This document shows positions 14,201 through 24,800 of a stretch of DNA of 64,000 nucleotides, piece by piece (the first letter of the stretch is position 1; every line of letters starts with the position of its first letter). Source of the stretch: Pempheris klunzingeri (Eukaryota; Chordata; Actinopteri; Acropomatiformes; Pempheridae); assembly GCF_042242105.1 (NCBI RefSeq), contig NC_092030.1:5991501-6055500 (forward strand), in the 5' to 3' direction. The translations under genes were made by a program, and so were the position numbers. Under the pieces are notes generated by a model. It made no database searches. It saw only the letters and a list, made by a program, of their open reading frames with translations, and was not told the DNA's origin.

Positions 14201-17200
14201 CTTCTGTCTGTCTGGCTGCTTTCTCTCCAAATAGTTATTTTTATCTCTCTCCTTAAATTTCCTTCCCTCCAGCCTTTCCGATCCCTGTTTCCTCATCTTC
14301 ACTGCCCTTTCCTCTGTTCACAAATACAACCAGTGTCCTTCCATTCAAGATGAGATGTGCAGGAATCAGTCTGAAAGGCTCCTTACATCTTGTGACAGCT
14401 CTGATACAGGCCTGCATGGATAAAGACACAGATTCTAGCTCTGTTTTCTCTCTACTAGTAACAATATACAATGAAATAACCTTAAATTAGCTGAATTAAT
14501 CTGCGTAGCTTTTTCAAACATTGATTTATTGCCATCTTCTGTTAAAGAACGTGTTCACTGACTGAGTGTCAGAAGCAAAACAAATGAAACATCATTCAGT
14601 CCAGATGTTTTCTTTCTTTGTATTTTCTTTTCTCTTTTTTAATTCTCTTTTTTCACTTCACAAACATACAGTGAGATATATACTAGACCTCTTCACTTGA
14701 ATCTCTTCTTATCATTTGTCTCAATAAAAAAGTATTTTTTCTATTCAAAGCAGCGTTTTGTATTTTTATGGGTTTTGGAAAATCCCAATTTAATAGTTCA
14801 CATTTAAAATGATTAATATTTCAGTCATACGACATTAGCATTTCTCATGTTTGCCCGATTCTCTCCTCAGTCGCTGTTCCAACCTCCTTTGAGGGACCCT
14901 TTGGGAAGATTGTTTACCGAGTGAGGGCGGCCATTGACACGCCCCGCTTCTCTAAGGACTACAAAGCCCAGAGGCCCTTCTACCTACTCAACTTGCTCAA
15001 CCTCAATGAGGTGCCTGACATTGAAGTGAGTGTTTGGTGCACAAGTCTCTACTTTAGGTCTACTTTTAAGTCTACTTTTTAAATGATCATTTTTATCAGC
15101 ATTCCTGTACAAATTTAAACGCTACTGTTGTGTTCCTCCTGAGTAACGGACAGAGAAGAGGGGACTGAAGCACTGTAATGCATTTCTTTATGTGATCAAC
15201 CTCTGTCTTGGGCAAGGTTTATTTAATTCACTGCAGAGCAGGATGGTAAATGGTAAATGGTCTGTATTTGTATAGCGCCTTTCTAGTTATTTCAACTACT
15301 CAAAGCGCTTTACATGACATCCTCATTCACCCATTCATCATACAGGAGAAATGTAATTTGGAGGAGACTATTCTTTCATACTCATTCACACTCTGAAGCC
15401 ATGCTTAAGGAGCAAGTTGGGGTTCAGTGTCTTGCTCAAGGACACTTCGACATGTTGACCCATAGGAGCTGGGGTTCGAACCCCCGACCTTCTGATTGAG
15501 GGACGACCCACTCTACCACTGAGCCACAGCCGCCCTCTGATCTAATTCATCTTTTTCTTCACTCCCCTGCATTACTGACTTATCATTCACTCTCTTCCCG
15601 TCATAACTGTAAGGGCTTCCTGATCCTCTGGACATAAGCAGGAATAGATTACCAGCACAGCATCAGCTAATGAGGCTAATGATTACTAACAACGCACAAA
15701 TAAACATTTATCCTGCGACTTTTGTCTCCTCAGCACCCGAGTTACGCCGTGACCACTAAGAAGTTCAACTATCTCCTGGTGAAGACGGGGACCCTGATGC
15801 TGAAAGCTCGCAGTGACCTGAGGGGCTACATCCCTGGCCAGGTCATCAAGTTGGCCACTGAGATCCACAACAAGTCTGGGAAGGACACAGGATGTGTACT
15901 GGCCAGTCTCATACAGGTAGATTATTGAATATAATATAATAATTTATATTATATAGACTATATAATAGTTTTTTTTTACCACCACATGTTTCTGTTAAGT
16001 ACTAAAGGAAATATAATTAGATAAAATAAGAAAAATGAGGAACACTTAACAAAGACCATAAATGCCATCCCACCTCTCCATCCCACAGATGTGTGTCTTT
16101 ATAGTCTTTGCCCTATATTAAACAGCAGTATTATGAGCACAGCCAGAGTGCACTGCCCCCCAGAAATTTCCATTATAGAATGTAGTGACATTTTAGAGAT
16201 GTGTTATAAATCTCTGCTGGGACTCACAAGTTTCAACCATTTATAGAACTAATCCTTTCATGTGCGTGCACGTAAAATCTCTCTATACCTCAAGATAACC
16301 GTAATAGAGGTTTTCTTTATCTATTTCAAAGGAACACTTTTCCCTTCAATGAGCTAGAGGTGGGCGAAGTGGTTTGAAGTCACTTTGACAACTTTCTGCT
16401 TGCCTTTGTATGATTTTTTTTTTTTTTTACACCAGAAAGTGACCTATAAGACCAAGCGGCCTGTGTTTGACCTGCGGACCATCGCGGAGGTGGAGGGAGC
16501 TGGAGTGAAAGCAGGAAAACATGCAGAGTGGAGGGAGCAGATCATCGTCCCTCCTCTTCCTCAGTCAGCACTGGCTGGCTGCAGTCTCATAGACATCGAC
16601 TATTTCATTCAGGTCAGAGTGTGAGTGTGTGTGTGTGTGTGTGTGTCTACTGTTAAGGTTGATGGTAGTCTTGGAAGCCCACACAATGTATTTGAATGTA
16701 GACAAAATGATAAGATCCACTTCTCTACATAAATCATGTTACTGGTGTTACAGGTGTCACTAAAATCTCCGGATGCAGTCGTCACTCTGCCGATCTACAT
16801 TGGGAACATAGCTGTGAACTTGTCTCCGTCGAGGCCCATGCCCGCCAGCCCAGACCACTGCGGTGCGACCATGGCAGTAAGCGCGGCAGGCGTGACACCC
16901 AGCGCCCCGCCGGCTGAGGAGGAGCCACAGGAGGGGCTGTGTGCTGGGGGCATGGTCAGTGAGGAGATTCCCACCAAGAGTCACTCTCAGCAGGATCCCT
17001 CAGGTCAGCCGGTCACCATGTCCCCCAGCGCCTTCAGCCACGCACCCGGTGCAGCCCTTCCTCCCAGCCACAGACGGCCCAACGCGTCCGCTCCCCTGTT
17101 CTGTGTGTCCACTGGGGCCACCATACCTTTCTTCACAGAGGGAAACGTGACTCCTGTCCCCACTTCCTGTTCTCTTATCCTCCCTCCAGAGTACAGCAGC

Positions 17201-17968
17201 TGGGACTACCCTCATGGTACGTTCTTTAAAAGAATCTGACACGCTGGCACACAGACAGACACATGCACTGATGAAGTGAACGGACGATCTGTCAGTTTGC
17301 CAAAATGTCTTGGAAAATATAAAATAGATTTTTTTTAGTATGCAACAAAATTACCATCAGGTTGCTGTTTGAACTGTCACATGCCCACAAGATGGGGTTT
17401 TGTCTGATGTCCCCACAATGGCTGGCAGCTGAAATCACAGTTCTGTTGGCGGAAAATGTTAAGGGTGGAACAGAGTGCACCAGTTATGTTTTGTAATGCT
17501 GTAAATACTTTGGTATAGTAACAGCTTTTGTGTGTGGGCTAGGCTATTTAGTGAAGACACCCACTTTTACATTTCCACTGAAAGCAAGTGATGGATAAAG
17601 TGCTCATGTCTGCTAAATCAATGAGACAGAACTTTAATAAATCTGTTTGCTGTGCAAAATATAACTTTTAGGGCATTAAGTGAAGCATCCACAGCTTTAC
17701 AGAAACCAGTGTTCACTCTTTATATCAAAGCTGAGTTTAATGCAGTTGTATATCCTCTTTTATTTGAGATTTCACACTGACTAATGAAAGAAACCTTAAA
17801 TGACAAAATCCACTGACTCACAGAAACAAGTGGCACAGAGTCTAGGAGAGGGAATAGAACTTCTACAGTGTTGCTGACTATTTTTTGCCTTTGCGTGTTG
17901 CAGAGCCCCCACCCACTTACGAGGAAAGCTGCAGTAGCGCCAACTCCAGTTTCAACAGTAGACAGTAG
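5145..17968 (+). CDS. arrdc1: Arrestin domain-containing protein 1 (alpha-arrestin), 5' partial
   Basis: Seven exons join in phase: 5145-5255, 11389-11439, 14871-15025, 15734-15916, 16436-16612, 16754-17216 and 17904-17968 (stop TAG). They give about 400 residues that follow human ARRDC1 closely, for example CGISNKMND, PGEHSFPFQF, TSFEGPFGKI, TIAEVEGAGVKA and IGNIAVN. The first coding exon (about 38 residues in the family) is not in the window; exon 2 begins in phase 1. Order: arrestin-N fold to about visible residue 105, arrestin-C fold to about residue 250, then a Pro/Ser-rich tail with a PSAP motif (16898-16909), PPEY (17183-17194) and PPTY (17909-17920). Family knowledge: ARRDC1 sits at the plasma membrane, recruits NEDD4-type ubiquitin ligases through PPxY and TSG101 through PSAP, and drives budding of ARRDC1-mediated microvesicles. 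All these tail motifs are present, so function is probably kept. All splice sites are GT-AG. Teleosts can have two copies; which paralogue this is cannot be told here. Confidence 0.95.
8163..8808 (+). mobile_element. LINE 3' fragment (L2/CR1-like), C-terminal ORF2 plus 3' tail
   Basis: From 8163 the frame reads AVYKKDQSQLYFLRRLKSFN then MFYHSVVASVIFYAVVCWG, RLNKLIRRAGSVLG and IMDNTSHPLH: the conserved C-terminal region of L2/CR1-group non-LTR retrotransposon ORF2 in fish. The frame breaks near 8490 (stop at 8496-8498) while homology resumes in another frame as [23 protein letters not shown]. The end is GGGATCAATAAAGTGATC followed by an ATTCT-type short-repeat tail, the usual 3' end of such elements. 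It is 5'-truncated and dead. The exact clade (L2, Rex1 or CR1) is not certain. Confidence 0.85.
9025..9044 (+). promoter_or_regulatory. ZNF143/SBS-like motif
   Basis: gaactacacctcccatgaca resembles the vertebrate ACTACAATTCCCA(G/T)NATGC element bound by ZNF143. It lies inside an intron, not at a promoter, so it may be a repeat-derived site. Motif resemblance only. Confidence 0.3.
11389..11439 (+). CDS. arrdc1: arrdc1 exon 3 (51 bp)
   Basis: Acceptor ttttacag, donor G|GTGAGT, phases 1 to 1. It encodes TLAPGEHSFPFQFVIP, the highly conserved LPAGEHSFPFQF-type strand of arrestin-N. It is too short to appear as a long ORF and was found by phase and homology. Confidence 0.93.
11440..14870 (+). other. 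arrdc1: arrdc1 intron 3 (3.4 kb)
   Basis: No coding sequence or clear mobile element recognised; the 94-codon ORF near 12.3-12.6 kb has no recognisable similarity. Confidence 0.8.
14871..15025 (+). CDS. arrdc1: arrdc1 exon 4
   Basis: Acceptor ctctcctcag, donor GAA|GTGAGT. It encodes VAVPTSFEGPFGKIVYRVRA onward to NEVPDIE, the end of the arrestin-N domain. The exon enters in phase 1 and leaves in phase 0. Confidence 0.93.
15243..15536 (-). mobile_element. tRNA-derived SINE in arrdc1 intron 4
   Basis: Read on the minus strand from 15536: a head with A-box-like tggctcagtggtagagtggg and B-box GGTTCGAACCCC (RNA polymerase III promoter elements with tRNA spacing), a body containing the teleost motif for 'cttgagcaagacactgaacc', and a 3' end of TTTACCATTTACCAT repeats (plus strand 15246-15263). 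This is a tRNA-headed SINE with a short-repeat tail, inserted antisense to arrdc1. No clean target-site duplication was seen, so it is old. The family name is not assigned. Confidence 0.75.
15734..15916 (+). CDS. arrdc1: arrdc1 exon 5
   Basis: Acceptor gtctcctcag, donor CAG|GTAGAT; 61 whole codons. It encodes the arrestin linker and the start of arrestin-C (TKKFNYLLVKTGTLMLKAR, DLRGYIPGQ, NKSGKDTG), closely parallel to human TKKFSYKLVKTG and DLRGYVVGQ. Confidence 0.94.
15917..16435 (+). other. arrdc1: arrdc1 intron 5
   Basis: 519 bp, AT-rich, nothing recognised beyond a strong T-tract before the acceptor. Confidence 0.85.
16436..16612 (+). CDS. arrdc1: arrdc1 exon 6
   Basis: Long T-tract then acceptor acaccag; donor CAG|GTCAGA; 59 whole codons. 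It contains RTIAEVEGAGVKAGKHAEW and LPQSALAGCSLIDIDYFIQ, near-identical to the human arrestin-C segment. Confidence 0.95.
16754..17216 (+). CDS. arrdc1: arrdc1 exon 7 (end of arrestin-C and PSAP/PPEY tail)
   Basis: Acceptor gttacag, donor CATG|GTACGT; 463 bp. It starts VSLKSPDAVVTLPIYIGNIA, the last arrestin-C strands, then becomes Pro/Ser-rich. It carries PSAP inside VTPSAPPAEEE (TSG101 docking in the family), IPTKSHSQ (human STKSHSQ), CVSTGATIPFF (human CISTGATVPYF) and LILPPEYSSWDYP with the first PPxY motif. Confidence 0.95.
17217..17903 (+). other. arrdc1: arrdc1 intron 7
   Basis: 687 bp between the PPEY and PPTY exons; no feature recognised. Confidence 0.85.
17904..17968 (+). CDS. arrdc1: arrdc1 terminal exon 8 with second PPxY
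   Basis: Acceptor ttgcgtgttgcag. G|AG then PPPTYEESCSS and stop TAG at 17966-17968. This supplies the second PPxY (PPTY), matching APPSYEQSC at the human C-terminus; human continues about 12 residues further. Confidence 0.92.
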
Positions 17969-19488
17969 AGAGGAAGCAGGTGATGAAGCACCATGGCCAC
18001 GCCCACCCTCACCTGTCTGCACTCACCGCTCGACAAATCAGGACAGAGACATGCCGGGTCAAAGAGGATGGACCGAAACTCCACCCCGAACACCCCAGGG
18101 ACTGTTTTTTTTGTCCTCTAATGAGTGGAAAAGGGATCATATATTGAATTTATCTTTTAATTTCACCCCATGTCCCACCAGGTAGTGTCAGACAGAGCGG
18201 GAGAACATCACTGTGCCTAAAAGAATTATTTTGATCAGCATTTTAGAATATTCAGTGAGTGGACATCTTTCTTTCACGGGGCAACGCAAAGTCTGTGTTT
18301 TGATTTTCGATGAATTTTTGCATCTGTGATGCCTTGAAACTGATTTCAGCCTGCTGGAGGCTCGGATTTGATGAGATCAACCATTGGCCTTTTTTGTAGT
18401 CTTGTAATTGTGGCCCACTGCTGTCTGCTTGTGTCTCGGCTGCCCTCATCATCAGCAGGGCAGAGCTGTCTTCATGCTGGACACTGAAAGAACCTATTGC
18501 CAGAGGTTGTGGTTTGTCTGTAAAGCTAGTTAAAATCCCTCTGTGTAGGATTTTCTCTGTGTCTATATGCGCTGTAGCATTGCTGTCTGCTACAGTGTCT
18601 TCTGTTATAATACCACTAGAAGTTGCCTGTCAGACATGACTGGAATCCTACATGTAGGGGCTTTTAAGACAAATGGTGTCTCAGCAACACCTCTCAGTTG
18701 TGTAATTTGAAACTCGGGTAGCAGTTAAGAAATAATTTCAAAGTAGTTGTCTCTAGACAAGATCATTTATGTAGTGAAAATGAAAAGGAGCATGTGCACT
18801 GACTTGTTTTATGGAAGTGATGAATTATCTTAGGTTAAAGATATACATCATCACTGTACCTCCGCCGTGTGTTGGCTCATATGACTGACAGGATTTGCTT
18901 TGACACCAGTTTTGTATTCAGAGGACAGCGCATCTGCGGATGAGGCTCATTTTCTCCTGCAGCTGGATATGAGGACTGCAGTACTGACACAGTCTTTCTC
19001 TGCCCTCTTGTGGTCATCACTGTTACAAGCTTCATCTCAACCTGTCTTGAAACTGGAGGTCAACATAATCAGCCACGCAAACGCAAACTGAAATACGTCA
19101 CTGAGTCCCTTCCTCTGTGATGCACCAACTGAAGTCTACTGTACGAATTTTCATTTTATTTTCTTGCAACTGTCAAAATTGAGGTTTGGGATCTGTGTTG
19201 TTCAGTCTGAATGAGACAGAATATTGTTTTTTCTTGTTTGTTGCCTTAACTTTCTTTTAGTGTTACAGTGAGGTGAGAATCGTCTGAAATTTCAGTCGAT
19301 GTAGATGATAAACATACCGGTGTGTAACACAGCACTTTTTACTATTTGAGTGTATGGGTGTGTGAGTGCACATCTGTGTGTGTGTGTATGTGTGTGAGTG
19401 TGACGTAGAGCTGGCTTTGTTCGTGATTCAGCATTTGTGTTAAATTATCTGTTAGAGAAGTGTGCTCTCTTTTTCTTTGCCTGTGTAC

Positions 19489-19831
19489 AAGGGCTGGGTA
19501 AAAAATTCAACATTTTTATTGTTCTTGTTGTTATATGGTGATATGATGATAAGTTATGTTGTTATCACTCCACAAATTTCTGTTGTCCAAATTAATTCAA
19601 CTGAGCAAGCTGCAATTAAAAACTAAATTAGTTGCTGAAGTTTTTGGTTTTGCACATATGAAGAGTTTGATCTCATGTAATCTCTAACAGTGGAACACAA
19701 TTCATTGCTTTGAACTTCACCTTGATTATTTTATATCTGATATAATTTGCATTTGTCATAATGGGGCATGTGTCGATAATTGAAAATAGCTTTATTTATA
19801 TAATTGATTTCAAGTATATCACCCAGCCCTA
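19489..19831. mobile_element. hAT-like non-autonomous element (MITE) with 8-bp TSD
   Basis: Left end aagggctggg and right end cccagcccta are inverted repeats. The flanks ctgtgtac (19481-19488) and ctgtgttg (19832-19839) look like an 8-bp target-site duplication with two differences, the length made by hAT transposases. The 343-bp interior is AT-rich and non-coding. The gggctgggcgata-type terminus is common in fish repeats. It sits in the arrdc1 3'UTR. Confidence 0.65.
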
Positions 19832-20683
19832 CTGTGTTGTAAAGGCATCAGCACATATTCATTGTTCTGTGGTAAACTCAAAATCTTAAGCACAACTGCT
19901 ATATTGAATGTTTGTGTTTCTATTGATGCGTTTGTCTTATTTTAGCACATTTTAATACCGTCTCAAAGTCCATTCTGTGAATTTTTTGGGGAGGGGGGCA
20001 GCGCTGGTGTCTGCTCCTCACTGCAGATCATGTTGCCATGTGTTTTCCAGAATGTGAAACACATCAGCTCCGACATTTCCACAGACAAACTACTGTTAGA
20101 AACCGGACAGTCACCCAGTGTTCTGGCTCTACATTATTGTGAATGCATGCCTTAAACAATCTGGATTCCTGCCACCCCTTCCAGGAGCTTGTGATGGACT
20201 TTCTTATTCTCTGTCAGGGAAGGCATCAGGATGTGCTCGTGCAGCTCTTCCTGTTCTTTCTCCTGTGAACTGTGCTAAGTGCACTTGATGTATACAAATG
20301 TAGCTTTTAAAAACAGCGAGGACACTGGACCTTAGACCTGTTGAACATTATTTGTATTCTTGTTTTAGAAAACATGTGCAATTCCTCTCATCTCTAGGAA
20401 GGCTGCAGCAGCTCTCTGAAGACATGTCACGCTGCCTTTATGATCCTGATTCTGTTGAATTCTTCTCCACCAAAAGGTACTATAGCTTTATGGAGCCCCA
20501 CTTGTTCTGTGTTAATTTCATTCTTCCCCCTCACATATTGATGAGTGGTGTCTGGTTTTTGTATTTTTCTACTTGTAAGCCGTTTACAGGTGCAGTATGC
20601 AGATACTAATAGTAGCACCTCAATCAGTACATGTAATATTTCAACTTACAGCGCAGAATCAAAGTTGTACTGTACAGTATAAC

Positions 20684-20689
20684 AATAAA
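20684..20689 (+). terminator. arrdc1: Candidate arrdc1 poly(A) signal
   Basis: Canonical AATAAA with downstream T/GT-rich sequence, 2.7 kb after the arrdc1 stop and before the slc31a2 promoter. Confidence 0.5.
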
Positions 20690-21363
20690 ATTATATGACA
20701 TGTTTTTGTTGTTTATTTCAACAGCGTGAGCTTTCTGGTGGATTTCATCAACAGGATAGTTAAAAGTGCTTCAAATATTTGTTGTGCCTTAAAACAGACA
20801 AAATAGTTTAAAGACACAACTCATCCGGATCAAGATCTAAGTGTAAATGGTATCTAATTTCTGGGAAATATGGGTGCAAGCTCAGGAATCCTTCTCAGTT
20901 GTACTACGAGTTGTCTGTACAGAGAAGCAGCCAGTAAATGCTGTTTCAAATACTGACTAAAATCTAGTGGAGTTTGAGATCAAGCTGCACTTCATTCATT
21001 TTGATACAAATATCAAAGATTGTATTTTGTATAAATTTGACCAGGTCAGAAAACATTTAAGTAATGGGTACATGTGCTTGCAGAGTTTAGAAGCTCAAAT
21101 GTACAAAGAATATTGTAAAATGAAATCTCTAAAAATGAAGATATTGTGCCTATTAAAGATATTTTAATCTTTAATCTTTATCATAATCATTATAAATTGA
21201 TATGGTTAAGCAGGTTGACAATACTTAAATAGCACCATAGAATAGTACTAACAAAACAACTTACCAGTAATGATGTTATAGTCTCCAAATAATAATAATA
21301 CCAATCAGCGAAAGTCAGCGAAAGCAGCCGAAAAGCTACGAATGCCTTCGACTATCTCCGTTT

Positions 21364-21373
21364 ATCACGTGAT
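21364..21373. promoter_or_regulatory. Palindromic E-box (CLEAR-like)
   Basis: ATCACGTGAT, a 10-base perfect palindrome with a CACGTG core, matching 8 of 10 bases of the TFEB/TFE3 CLEAR consensus GTCACGTGAC. It lies 473 bp before the start of slc31a2, whose product in mammals is endolysosomal. USF or MYC-family binding is equally possible. Confidence 0.4.
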
Positions 21374-21399
21374 CCAAGTGGCTCTTGTTCGTAATCATT

Positions 21400-21411
21400 T
21401 GCGCATGCGTA
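21400..21411. promoter_or_regulatory. NRF1-like site
   Basis: tgcgcatgcgta agrees with the NRF1 consensus YGCGCAYGCGCR except for one position (T for C). NRF1 sites are typical of TATA-less housekeeping promoters. Confidence 0.45.
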
Positions 21412-21845
21412 TTATCTTAAAAATGCCCATCATTTACGTTCTTCGGCTAGCGGTTAGCAAGCAAACTATTGAGTATAACTGACACATTTGTCAGTTGTCC
21501 CCTCTCTACTAGGTTTCGACGATAACATTTGGGCTTCCCGACGACTTGAGTGAGACCTGAGTCGCTGTTTCAATCGTTTGTTTAGTCGCAGTGGGTCTTT
21601 GTTCATAGTTGCTGAAAAACTCCACTAACCGTCAGCCCTCTGTTTATCCTGCGAAGTCACGAGATAACTTCGTCTCGTTCCGCTGCACAAATAGAGTATC
21701 TGTGTCAGATGCCGCTGCAGCTTCCGTGGTTCACTGAATACATGGCTGCTACCTGAACGCAGTCGAGCAACAACTCCTGGAAATGGGGAGCTGGACTCAG
21801 TAACCGCTGAAACTGTGGTGTCAACCAACGCTCAGCAAGTTCACC

Positions 21846-21854
21846 ATGATGCCC
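21846..21854 (+). CDS. slc31a2: slc31a2 coding part of exon 1 (ATG ATG CCC)
   Basis: caccATGATGCCC|GTAAGT: nine coding bases before a perfect donor. Phase 0 into exon 2, which begins with another ATG, so the N-terminus reads MMPMTFGV; human begins MAMHF. Confidence 0.8.
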
Positions 21855-24800
21855 GTAAGTCATGTCTTTGTCCCTGTGTCATATACTTGTGTTACTTAAA
21901 GAAGTTATTTAAGGTTTGATGTGTTTCTCTGCAAGTGAGCGTGTGAGTCACTCGGTGTGTGGGGAAAATGTGACATGCACATAGGTAAACCCAAAGGAAC
22001 ATGATGACCCTAGTGAAGCTGTTGTTTGGTGAGGAGGGAGCACTACCTGTCACAGCCTGTGAAGCCTTTAGGCTGGTTCTAAAGGTCCCAGGGAACAAAG
22101 GCTGGGCAATAAAGCCGAAATCCCCTAAGACAAGAACACACTAAACACAAACTTTAATGCATTTTGCTCATTTTAACCAGTTTATTTGAACAACTGGATA
22201 AATTAGCAAAATGATAACCTGGTCCACTGAAAGTCAGTATATGGAGTTTTTGTCCAGTCCTACATTAAACCCCTTTAAATCACATGTGCTTTGCAGTTCC
22301 CAAAGTGAACCGTGGCTTTGTAGAATATTATGTGTTTTTCTTTTCATGTTTCAGTACAATATAACTGAGTCATTTTGGCAGCAACGTGCACAGCAATATA
22401 GTTCACTAACCCCAGTTTGTACCATCCATGCAATGCTAATGCTGCTTTATGTGTCGTGTCTTTGCAGTCAGATTTTTCAATGCACCTCTTATTATTATGT
22501 TTTTGTTATTTTTGAAGCAATAACACCAGAAAAATGCTTCATCTCGGCTATAATATTTTCTGGTAAAATACAGGTGCAGTTCCTCGAGTGTGTGCTCACA
22601 TGTGTAATGTGTTTGCAGTAAAAACGCTACAATCAGGGTTTGCTGTCTCAACATCCACCTGGCACACAGATACGTGTGTTTCACTTGCGGTCTGAAAAGT
22701 AAGCTGACAATGAGCACCCTGCCTGGCCGGCCCGGGTTGGATTGTTGACTCAAGTTGTCTATATTTGGCTTTCAAACTGCCTCAAATAATTCTGTCTTTC
22801 ACCATGTTTAATTGTTTAAGTTGTTCTGTATTCCACTTCGAAGCTGCTGCAAGTTTGACAAAATAAGAATTGGATTTTAGTTGAACTGATTATTAACTCT
22901 GCAGAACCAGACGGCTAGTTGTAAAATTATAAAACAAAGTGATCCATCCACCACAGTTTATAGACCAACAATGAGATTGCAATGAGGGATTATTATGAAC
23001 ATACTTTCAACCTGATTATCGCATGTTCCCAGAGCCCAATGTGCAAAAGATATCAACGTCTCTATGATGTCGAACAGAAAACTGCTGCAAATCAACTGTA
23101 GAAGCTCAAACCAGAGAATATTTGATCTCATGCTTATTTTTATTACTAGAGTTTTTGTTGGTAACTATTTAGTTGATCGACTTATTGATGAATTGACTTT
23201 AAATGGGAAGTTTGTAGCTTCCATTTAGACCCTCAGAGAGCCCCTCATGCCAGGACAAGCAGTGAATTAGCAGGGAAGAGGGGGAAAGAGGCTAGCAGGG
23301 ACTGGGCAGCAGACTGAGTAACATACATACACATACACATTCACGCGCACACACAAACAGTACATTCCTCTGTCAGTCACTCATCTACAGCAGCAGGGCA
23401 GAACAGAGTGTGCTTTTGTGTTTTGGGCAAAACACGTCCTGTAATTGTGGGGCAAGACCAGCGTGAATTGAATTTTCTTTGTCTTTTTTTAATGTAAGGA
23501 TTCCAAAAATTATATGCAGAACAGAGGAGGTTTTGAGTGTAGCATGTATAGATTATTCTGTATGCACAAAGTACATAGCACACATTTTCCTACCAAGTAA
23601 CTGCAGAAACAGAAGTAGTAGAGCAGCACTTGTGCCAGGAATGCATCAATCAGAGAAAAACGACCAGTTTACATAATAGAAATGCAAGTCTGTATTTCCA
23701 TGCCTGGTCTTTAACATTGCATTAAAGTAATTTTACCATTATGATGGTCTGGGTCTTTAAAGAAAACGTACAAAGAGAGTGGAGGTTGCTTAAATCTGTA
23801 GTCAAAGATGTTCTGAGTCATTGCACCGAAACATGAAGGAGGAGAGGACTGATCTCAGAGCAGCACAGTAGCTCCCGTCATTGTATCACCTGGTCCTGCA
23901 TTACTCACGGTTCTCAGATTTGAAACGGTGCTTTTAAACTTAATTACAAACTACTTTAAGATCAGCCGTTATCCAGCAAACAGCACACAGACATCTAGAG
24001 GTTCTGATGTGTTTCTCTTTTTCTTCAGATGACTTTTGGCGTGTCGAGCAGCGTGACACTGCTGTTTGATTTCTGGGATGTGCACGGGCCTGCAGGTAAG
24101 CTTTGCGGCCTGCATTGGTGTTAACTCCTTTGAACCAGTCTATCTGGTTAAAACATAGTGTGGCGTTCCTGTCTGTTTCTTAATTGCTCAAGAGAAGTTC
24201 ATTCAACACCCTTTCAAACTTACGCAAGTATGTTTTAAAAGGAGATGCTCCACAAAGTGGGCTCTGAGAGTCGGTAGCCTTTTCGTTGGTGGAGGGTAGC
24301 AGCTGTTGTCAGCTTGAATTCACATCAGTTGCACTGATGACCTGATTTCATAGTAAAAAATATGTCCTGCAGCATAATCTGTCTTCTTTTTCACTGTGCC
24401 TCGGTGTGCTCAGAATAAGAGCCTGTTCAATACTGGGACTTTGAAGCCAATACCAGTATTTCATAGTTTAGTAAAAAATCATCCACTAATTGTTTTTATC
24501 ATAAACACATAATAATGAACACATCTTTTAAAGGGATCTCTTAAATTTGGTTGTTTAAGAATTGTGATCAAGATCAGTATACTGTGTGCTGAGCTGTACC
24601 TCAGTTTGAGGACTACTTACTGATTAGATTATGGTGGTCAAAGTATGTCATGACTCAAGACTTTATGCTCTAATTATGTTAACACTTCACACAAATGTGT
24701 AATAGGTTAAAATGACAGAGGCCAAAGGTTAACCTCACTGCAAAAACACTTTTGTGGGCCGTTAATCAAAACCATAATACACATGCACATACACATATAC

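Larger units (their letters stand above)
17969..20705 (+). other. arrdc1: arrdc1 probable 3'UTR
   Basis: No coding sequence after the stop. The first convincing poly(A) signal is AATAAA at 20684-20689, followed by the T/GT-rich stretch tgtttttgttgttt about 10 bases later. That would make a 3'UTR near 2.7 kb that includes a hAT-like MITE. The end point is inferred, not proven. Confidence 0.5.
21300..21845 (+). promoter_or_regulatory. slc31a2: slc31a2 promoter and 5' leader
   Basis: A locally GC/CpG-richer stretch upstream of the slc31a2 start. It contains the palindromic E-box ATCACGTGAT (21364-21373) and an NRF1-like palindrome tgcgcatgcgta (21400-21411). No TATA box was seen. The transcription start is not determined; the leader runs to the ATG at 21846. 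Confidence 0.5.

Noticed and set aside
22098..22130. ggctgggcaataaagccgaa as a hAT-type end
   Set aside because: Resembles the gggctgggcgata terminus, but no matching inverted end or target duplication was found nearby.
22211..22621. 136-codon plus-strand ORF
   Set aside because: Lies inside slc31a2 intron 1, no recognisable domain, AT-biased composition like its surroundings.
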